A stretch of 64,000 nt of DNA from Cyanobium sp. ATX 6A2 (GTDB taxonomy: Bacteria; Cyanobacteriota; Cyanobacteriia; PCC-6307; Cyanobiaceae): the NCBI RefSeq assembly GCF_024346355.1, contig NZ_JAGQCU010000001.1, forward strand, positions 248,001 to 312,000, written 5' to 3'. The position numbers were made by a program, and so were the translations under genes. This document shows, piece after piece, positions 59,884 to 64,000 of this stretch. Positions within the stretch are counted from its first letter, which is position 1, and each line of letters begins with the position of its first letter. The notes below the pieces were generated by a model. That model was given only the letters and a program-made list of their open reading frames with translations. It had not been told where the DNA came from and made no database searches.

Positions 59884-61338
59884 CTACCCAAGAGCCATGG
59901 CGGCCTGTTTGTAGGCCACCTCCACCACCTCGCTCAGGGTGGGATGGGTGTGCACCTCGCTGGCCAGCTGCTTCACGCTCTGGCGGCGGGCCACGGCGTT
60001 GGCGATCTCCTGGATCAGGTCGGCGGCGTGCAGACCGTAGATGTGGGCGCCGAGCACCTCGCCGCTGGCCTTGTTGAACAGCAGCTTCATCAGGCCATCG
60101 CTCTCCAGCTCCGCCAGGGCCTTGGAGTTGGCCTTGAAGTAACTGCGCACCACCCCCAGCTCAAAGCCCTCTTTGGCCGCCAGGGCCTTGGCATCGACCT
60201 CGCTCAGGCCCACCGAACTGATCTCCGGGTGGGTGAAGGTGGCCGCCGGGATCGAGCGGTAATCGATCGCTCGGGGGTGGCCGAGGATGTTGTCGATCGC
60301 CACGGTGCCCTGGGCGGCGGCGGTGTGGGCCAGCATCATCTTGCCGGTCACATCACCCACGGCCCACAGGTGCGGCACCGGCTCACCGGCCACCAGCACG
60401 CGCATGTGGTCGTCCACGGGAATGAAGCCCCGCTCCGTCTCCACCCCCACCGCCGCCAGGTTGAGCGCGGCGCTTGTGGGCACCCGACCGGTGGCCACCA
60501 GCACCGCATCCACCTCCAGGGTCTCCACCAGCTCCTTGCTGGCCATATCGGCCAGGTCGATCGTCACCGGACAGCCGGGGGTCACCTTGCGGGCCAGCAC
60601 GCCGGCCCTGGCGTCGATGTCGCGCCCGTCGATGAGGTGACGGGCGGCGAGCTTGGCGATATCGGGATCGAAGGTGGGCATCACCCGATCCAGGGCCTCG
60701 ATCATCGTGACCTCGCAGCCCAGGGCCGTGTACACATCGGCGAATTCGAGGCCGATGTAGCCGCTGCCGATGATCGCCAGCCAGCGGGGAAGCCACTCCA
60801 GGTTCACTGCCTCGTCGCTGGTGAACACGGTGCGGCCATCGGTCTCGATGCCGCGGGGCACAAAGGGTTCCGAGCCCGTGGCCAGGATCACGTCACGGGC
60901 TCGGTAGGTGCGCTCCACGCCGCTGCCGCTCTCGCGCACGGTCACCTGCTGATGGCCGGCCAGACGGCCGCTGCCCCGCAGGATCGTGGCGCCGGCGCGC
61001 TCCAGGCTCTTGGTGAGATTGGTGCGGATCGTGGCCACCAGCTGGTTGGCGTGGTCGGCGATCTTCTGGCGCTCGAAGCGCACCGGGGCGGCGTGGATGC
61101 CGAAGCCGGCCAGGTGCTCGGCGTCGGCCAGCTCCCGCACCCGGCCGCTGGCGGCCAGCAGAGCCTTGGAGGGCACGCAGCCGCGGTTCACGCAGGTCCC
61201 GCCCATGTCGCGCGATTCCACGATGGCCACCTTCAGCCCGTGCTCTGCAGCGTGCTTGGCCGCATCGAAGCCGCCGTAGCCCGCACCGATCACGATCACG
61301 TCGAAATCGAAGCTGTCGTGCGAAGAGGCGTCGCTCAC
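59884..61338 (-). CDS. lpdA: Dihydrolipoamide dehydrogenase
   Basis: The E3 flavoprotein of pyruvate dehydrogenase and the glycine cleavage system. A 484-residue protein with the FAD loop [12 protein letters not shown] (17-28), the redox disulfide [12 protein letters not shown] (47-58; Cys49 and Cys54), the NAD site [15 protein letters not shown], the WAVGDVTG motif and the catalytic His in [10 protein letters not shown] near residue 465. Length and motifs fit cyanobacterial LpdA. The upstream space to the SpoU gene is 58 bases, so the two may be cotranscribed. Confidence 0.96.
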   Translation of the reverse strand: MSDASSHDSFDFDVIVIGAGYGGFDAAKHAAEHGLKVAIVESRDMGGTCVNRGCVPSKALLAASGRVRELADAEHLAGFGIHAAPVRFERQKIADHANQLVATIRTNLTKSLERAGATILRGSGRLAGHQQVTVRESGSGVERTYRARDVILATGSEPFVPRGIETDGRTVFTSDEAVNLEWLPRWLAIIGSGYIGLEFADVYTALGCEVTMIEALDRVMPTFDPDIAKLAARHLIDGRDIDARAGVLARKVTPGCPVTIDLADMASKELVETLEVDAVLVATGRVPTSAALNLAAVGVETERGFIPVDDHMRVLVAGEPVPHLWAVGDVTGKMMLAHTAAAQGTVAIDNILGHPRAIDYRSIPAATFTHPEISSVGLSEVDAKALAAKEGFELGVVRSYFKANSKALAELESDGLMKLLFNKASGEVLGAHIYGLHAADLIQEIANAVARRQSVKQLASEVHTHPTLSEVVEVAYKQAAMALG

Positions 61339-61396
61339 GGGGTGGGGATCTGCTGAGCCGCATTCTCTCCCGTCGGGGGAGGGCCGCAGCGCGGCA

Positions 61397-62197
61397 TCAG
61401 CGGCAGCGCTGCTGGCGCTGGCGCTCGAGCAGCAGCGGCGCCGCTGCCACCGCCACGTTCAGCGACTCCACGGCGGGGTCGTGGGGAATGGTCACCCGAT
61501 GGCTGGCCAGCGCCAGCAGCTCCGGCGCCAGACCAGCCCCCTCGCTGCCCAGAAGCAGCACGGTGGGCCGGCACCAGTCGAGGTTCCAGTAGGGCACGGC
61601 GCCGCTGTGGGGTGGCTGGGTGGCCACCAGCTGCACCCCAGCGGCGAGCGAGCGCTCCAGCTGCTCCGCCAGCCCGGATCGGGACGTGCGCCACAGGGGC
61701 AGCGCCAGGGCGGCACCGGCTGAGGCGCGCAGCACCTTGGGCTGGTGGGGGTCGGCCCCATCGGCCAGCCACAGGGCCTCCACCCCGGCCGCCAGGGCGG
61801 TGCGCATCAGCGTGCCGAGGTTGCCGGGATCCTGGATCGTGTCGAGGGCCAGCACCAGGCCGTCGCTGCCGGCCGCCGGGGCCGCGGCCTGCGGGCCCGG
61901 CGGCAGCGGCAGGGTGAGCACCACGCCATCGGGATGGCGGGTGGTGGCCACGGCGTCGAGCACCTCCGCACCCACCGGCTGCGGCCGGCAGCCGGGAGGC
62001 AGGCGCTCGATCAGGCCGCCATGGCCCAACGTCCAGGCCTCGGTGGCCAGCAGATGCACGGGGGTCAGGCCCAGGCGCAGCACTTCCTGCAGCAGGTGGG
62101 TGCCCTCCAGCAACAACAGGCCCTGGTCCCGCCGGCCCCGCGACTCGTGCAGCCCGCGCAGCCGCTGCACCAGCGGGTTGCGGCGGCTGGTGATCAG
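61397..62197 (-). CDS. SpoU-family RNA 2'-O-methyltransferase (TrmH/RlmB-like)
   Basis: A SPOUT methyltransferase using SAM to methylate ribose in rRNA or tRNA. Conserved motifs: LITSRRNPLVQRLRGLHESRGRRDQGLLLLEGTHLL (substrate-binding N-domain), LALDTIQDPGNLGTLMRTALAAG, VLLLGSEGAGLAPELL and VTIPHDPAVESLNVAVAAAPLLLE, forming the trefoil knot. No canonical start fits: family homology begins at LITSRR, preceded by no ATG/GTG/TTG before the tRNA-Leu gene; the coordinate given is the CTG at 62197, and the GTG at 62170 would drop conserved residues. The next ATG upstream (62296) lies within the tRNA. Confidence 0.8.
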   Translation of the reverse strand: MITSRRNPLVQRLRGLHESRGRRDQGLLLLEGTHLLQEVLRLGLTPVHLLATEAWTLGHGGLIERLPPGCRPQPVGAEVLDAVATTRHPDGVVLTLPLPPGPQAAAPAAGSDGLVLALDTIQDPGNLGTLMRTALAAGVEALWLADGADPHQPKVLRASAGAALALPLWRTSRSGLAEQLERSLAAGVQLVATQPPHSGAVPYWNLDWCRPTVLLLGSEGAGLAPELLALASHRVTIPHDPAVESLNVAVAAAPLLLERQRQQRCR

Positions 62198-62264
62198 CTC
62201 CGGGCCATCAGCAGCGGTTGGGCCGAAAGTCAGCGATCGGGGTTTTGCGATCGGGGTGTTGCGA

Positions 62265-62348
62265 TGCGGATGGGGAGACTTGAACTCCCACGACATTGCT
62301 GCCACTAGTACCTGAAACTAGCGCGTCTACCAATTCCGCCACATCCGC
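62265..62348 (-). tRNA. tRNA-Leu(CAG)
   Basis: An 84-base cloverleaf with a long variable arm. The acceptor GCGGATG pairs with CATCCGC, the anticodon stem CTAGT/ACTAG closes the loop TTCAGGT giving CAG (reads CUG), and the T arm is GGGAG-TTCAAGT-CTCCC. The discriminator is A; CCA is not encoded. It lies directly ahead of the SpoU gene on the same strand, and divergent from murA. Confidence 0.96.
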
Positions 62349-62614
62349 GTGACCGTCGCGCTTTGCGACCGAATAAAGGTACGACATCACCCGGCAGCGC
62401 CCCGCTCTGCCCACCCCCGTGCCCGGGGCCAGTTCCCCCAGCGGATGGCTGGACGAAATACGAGTTTGTTGGCACCATGCGTCGACATTGCTGGGCAGCC
62501 CGACCCGTGACCCTCAACGCTGTCCCCGAGAAAGCCAAAGCCGCCCTCGTCACCTCGGCTACCGCTCTGCGTTCCGGGTCACACGTAGTCTCAGCCACGC
62601 AGCTGGCCTCTCCG

Positions 62615-63955
62615 ATGGCGGCTGCGCTCACCAGCAGCGAGCCACCCCTGGACAGCGATCGTTCCTTTCTGCGCATCCGTGGTGGATATCCCCTCAGCGG
62701 TGAACTCCGCGTCAGCGGTGCCAAGAACTCGGCATTGGTGCTGATGGCCGCCTGCCTGCTCAGCCGCGATTCCATCCGGTTGCGCAATGTGCCGGCCCTC
62801 ACCGACATCAACGGCATGGCAGACATGCTCGAGAGCCTCGGCGGCCGGGTTGAGCGCCATGGCGACGCCCTGGAGCTGGACGGCTCCGGCATCAATTGCT
62901 CCGCGGCTCCCTACGAGCTGGTGAACAGCCTGCGGGCCAGCTTCTTCTGCATCGGGCCCCTGCTGGCCCGCATGGGGATGGCCCGGGTTCCCCTTCCCGG
63001 TGGCTGCAAGATCGGCAGCCGTCCCGTCGAAGAGCACGTCAAGGGCCTCAAGGCCCTCGGAGCGCAGGTCACCATCGAGCACGGCGTGGTCACGGCGGCC
63101 GTGCCCGGTCCCTGTCGTCGCCTCAAGGGCGCCCGCATCGTGCTCGACTGCCCGAGCGTGGGTGCCACGGAAACCCTGATGATGGCCGCCGCTCTCGCCG
63201 ACGGCGAGACGGTGATCGAGAACGCCGCCCTCGAGCCCGAGGTGGTGGATCTGGCCGACCTGCTGGTGGCCATGGGCTCCCGCATCCGTGGTGCCGGCAC
63301 GCCCATCATCACCATCGCCGGCGTCGACCATCTGCATGGGGCCGACTACGCGGTGATCCCCGATCGCATCGAGGCCGGCACCTTCCTTCTGGCCGCCGCC
63401 ATCACCCGCTCCAGCCTGCGGGTGGCTCCGCTGATTCCCGCCCATCTCTGTGCCGTGCTCAGCAAGCTGGAGCAGGCCGGCTGCCGGCTCGATCACGACG
63501 ACGAGGGCCTGACCCTCTCGGCCGAACGGATCATCGGCGTGGATCTGCGCACCCAGCCCTTTCCCGGCTTTCCCACCGATCTGCAGGCACCGTTCATGAG
63601 CCTGCTGGCCACCGCCGAGGGCACCAGCATGGTGACCGAGGTCATCTTCGAAAACCGCTTGCAGCACGTGGCTGAGCTGCAGCGCATGGGCGCCTCCATC
63701 CGCACCCAGGGCAACACCGCCTTCGTCGAAGGTGTCGCCAGGCTCAGCGGCGCTCCGGTGCAGGGCACCGACCTGCGGGCCTCGGCCGCCATGGTGCTGG
63801 CCGGCCTGGCCGCCGAGGGCACCACGGATGTGTATGGCCTCGACTATCTCGACCGCGGCTACGCCAACCTCGAAGCCAAGCTGAACGCGGTTGGCGCTGC
63901 GATCAGCCGCTGCGACCCAACCCTGAAAGCCGGCGCCAGCGCCCTTGCCGCCTAG
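62615..63955 (+). CDS. murA: UDP-N-acetylglucosamine 1-carboxyvinyltransferase
   Basis: Transfers enolpyruvate from PEP to UDP-GlcNAc, the first committed step of peptidoglycan synthesis and target of fosfomycin. A 446-residue protein with [14 protein letters not shown] (34-47; Lys37, Asn38), [16 protein letters not shown] and the active-site cysteine in [11 protein letters not shown] (Cys131), and [17 protein letters not shown] near the C-terminus. The ATG at 62615 is chosen; ATG at 62477 in the same frame would add an extension with no family likeness. The 265 bases upstream to tRNA-Leu probably hold the promoter; I see no other gene there. Confidence 0.96.
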   Translation: MAAALTSSEPPLDSDRSFLRIRGGYPLSGELRVSGAKNSALVLMAACLLSRDSIRLRNVPALTDINGMADMLESLGGRVERHGDALELDGSGINCSAAPYELVNSLRASFFCIGPLLARMGMARVPLPGGCKIGSRPVEEHVKGLKALGAQVTIEHGVVTAAVPGPCRRLKGARIVLDCPSVGATETLMMAAALADGETVIENAALEPEVVDLADLLVAMGSRIRGAGTPIITIAGVDHLHGADYAVIPDRIEAGTFLLAAAITRSSLRVAPLIPAHLCAVLSKLEQAGCRLDHDDEGLTLSAERIIGVDLRTQPFPGFPTDLQAPFMSLLATAEGTSMVTEVIFENRLQHVAELQRMGASIRTQGNTAFVEGVARLSGAPVQGTDLRASAAMVLAGLAAEGTTDVYGLDYLDRGYANLEAKLNAVGAAISRCDPTLKAGASALAA

Positions 63956-63967
63956 GCTTCCGGCATT

Positions 63968-64000
63968 GGGAGCGTGCCGGAATTGGTAGACGGACTCGAC
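63968..64000 (+). tRNA. tRNA-Leu, 5' part, cut by window end
   Basis: Thirty-three bases matching the start of a class II leucine tRNA: acceptor GGGAGCG, then the D-arm TGCCGGAATTGGTAGACGG and the beginning of the anticodon stem ACTCGA. The anticodon lies beyond the right edge. The stem start resembles cyanobacterial tRNA-Leu(CAA) but this cannot be decided from the visible part. Confidence 0.8.

Noticed and set aside
62363-62614. Longer murA reading starting at 62363 or 62477
   Set aside because: The added sequence does not resemble MurA and begins next to tRNA-Leu; it is better read as the promoter and leader.

Overview
The window is a continuous stretch of GC-rich chromosome from a unicellular cyanobacterium, most likely a Cyanobium/Synechococcus-type (alpha) cyanobacterium. 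Photosynthetic markers support this: the cytochrome b6f genes petC and petA, the NDH-1 subunit gene ndhB, a Vipp1-type IM30 protein, a Ycf46-type AAA ATPase, a cyAbrB regulator, and DUF3067, DUF2808 and DUF2232 proteins. Repeated GCGATCGC (HIP1) octamers fit the same group. I place the organism from gene content and composition only; no database search was possible.

Layout. 1-7.8 kb: gmk, NFACT/RqcH, tatC, a periplasmic glycine-zipper protein, DUF3067, then petC-petA-lgt-cobM. 7.7-9.5 kb: mqo and tRNA-Val. 9.6-16.4 kb: RodZ-like HTH protein, ppx, a ubiA-type prenyltransferase with an S66 peptidase, ispD, a GT9-like protein and fabG. 16.4-19.2 kb: small membrane protein, groEL (second-copy type) and nanE. 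19.2-23.1 kb: ctaA-ctaB-ABC ATPase-ABC permease for heme A synthesis and an export pump. 23.3-27 kb: cyAbrB, HdeD-like protein, ribE, DUF151 nuclease and a two-cluster ferredoxin aldo/keto reductase. 27-33 kb: a tightly packed run topA-lipoprotein-DUF2232-UPF0284(CobT-like)-solute-binding protein. 33-40.6 kb: ndhB, MacB-type ATPase, M23 peptidase, birA, aminotransferase, trxA, vipp1 and a DUF721 protein. 40.6-45.7 kb: GT39, GT4, EamA transporter, sppA and aroH. 45.8-50.8 kb: DUF2808, then rpmH-rnpA-PH-yidC-yceD-ycf46. 50.9-54.6 kb: small membrane protein, a Lys/Asn/Trp-rich secreted protein, a metzincin, a cystine-lyase-like enzyme and aqpZ. 54.8-64 kb: murE, glutaredoxin-like gene, yidD, rpsD, a geranylgeranyl-reductase-family enzyme, trpC, lpd, a SpoU methyltransferase, tRNA-Leu(CAG), murA and the start of another tRNA-Leu.

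Organisation. The genome is very compact. Many neighbours overlap by ATGA or TGATG, convergent genes overlap at their 3' ends, and no gene-free stretch exceeds about 300 bases. Functional groupings include photosynthetic electron transport (petC, petA, ndhB), respiration (ctaA/ctaB, mqo, lpd), membrane biogenesis and export (tatC, yidC, yidD, vipp1, sppA, lgt), peptidoglycan (murE, murA, M23, S66 peptidase), isoprenoid/quinone metabolism (ispD, ubiA, GGR family) and RNA/protein maturation.

I found no CRISPR array, insertion sequence, phage, integrase or defence island, and nothing I can claim as a clear new system. The most unusual spots are the 51-54 kb segment, where a low-GC secreted Lys/Asn/Trp-rich protein lies beside a metzincin and a lyase gene whose start codons share one CATG. 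Next are the in-frame 15-bp tandem repeat ahead of the MacB-type ATPase, the Ig-like insert in YidC, the SpoU gene lacking an obvious start codon after a tRNA, and the five-gene run behind topA.
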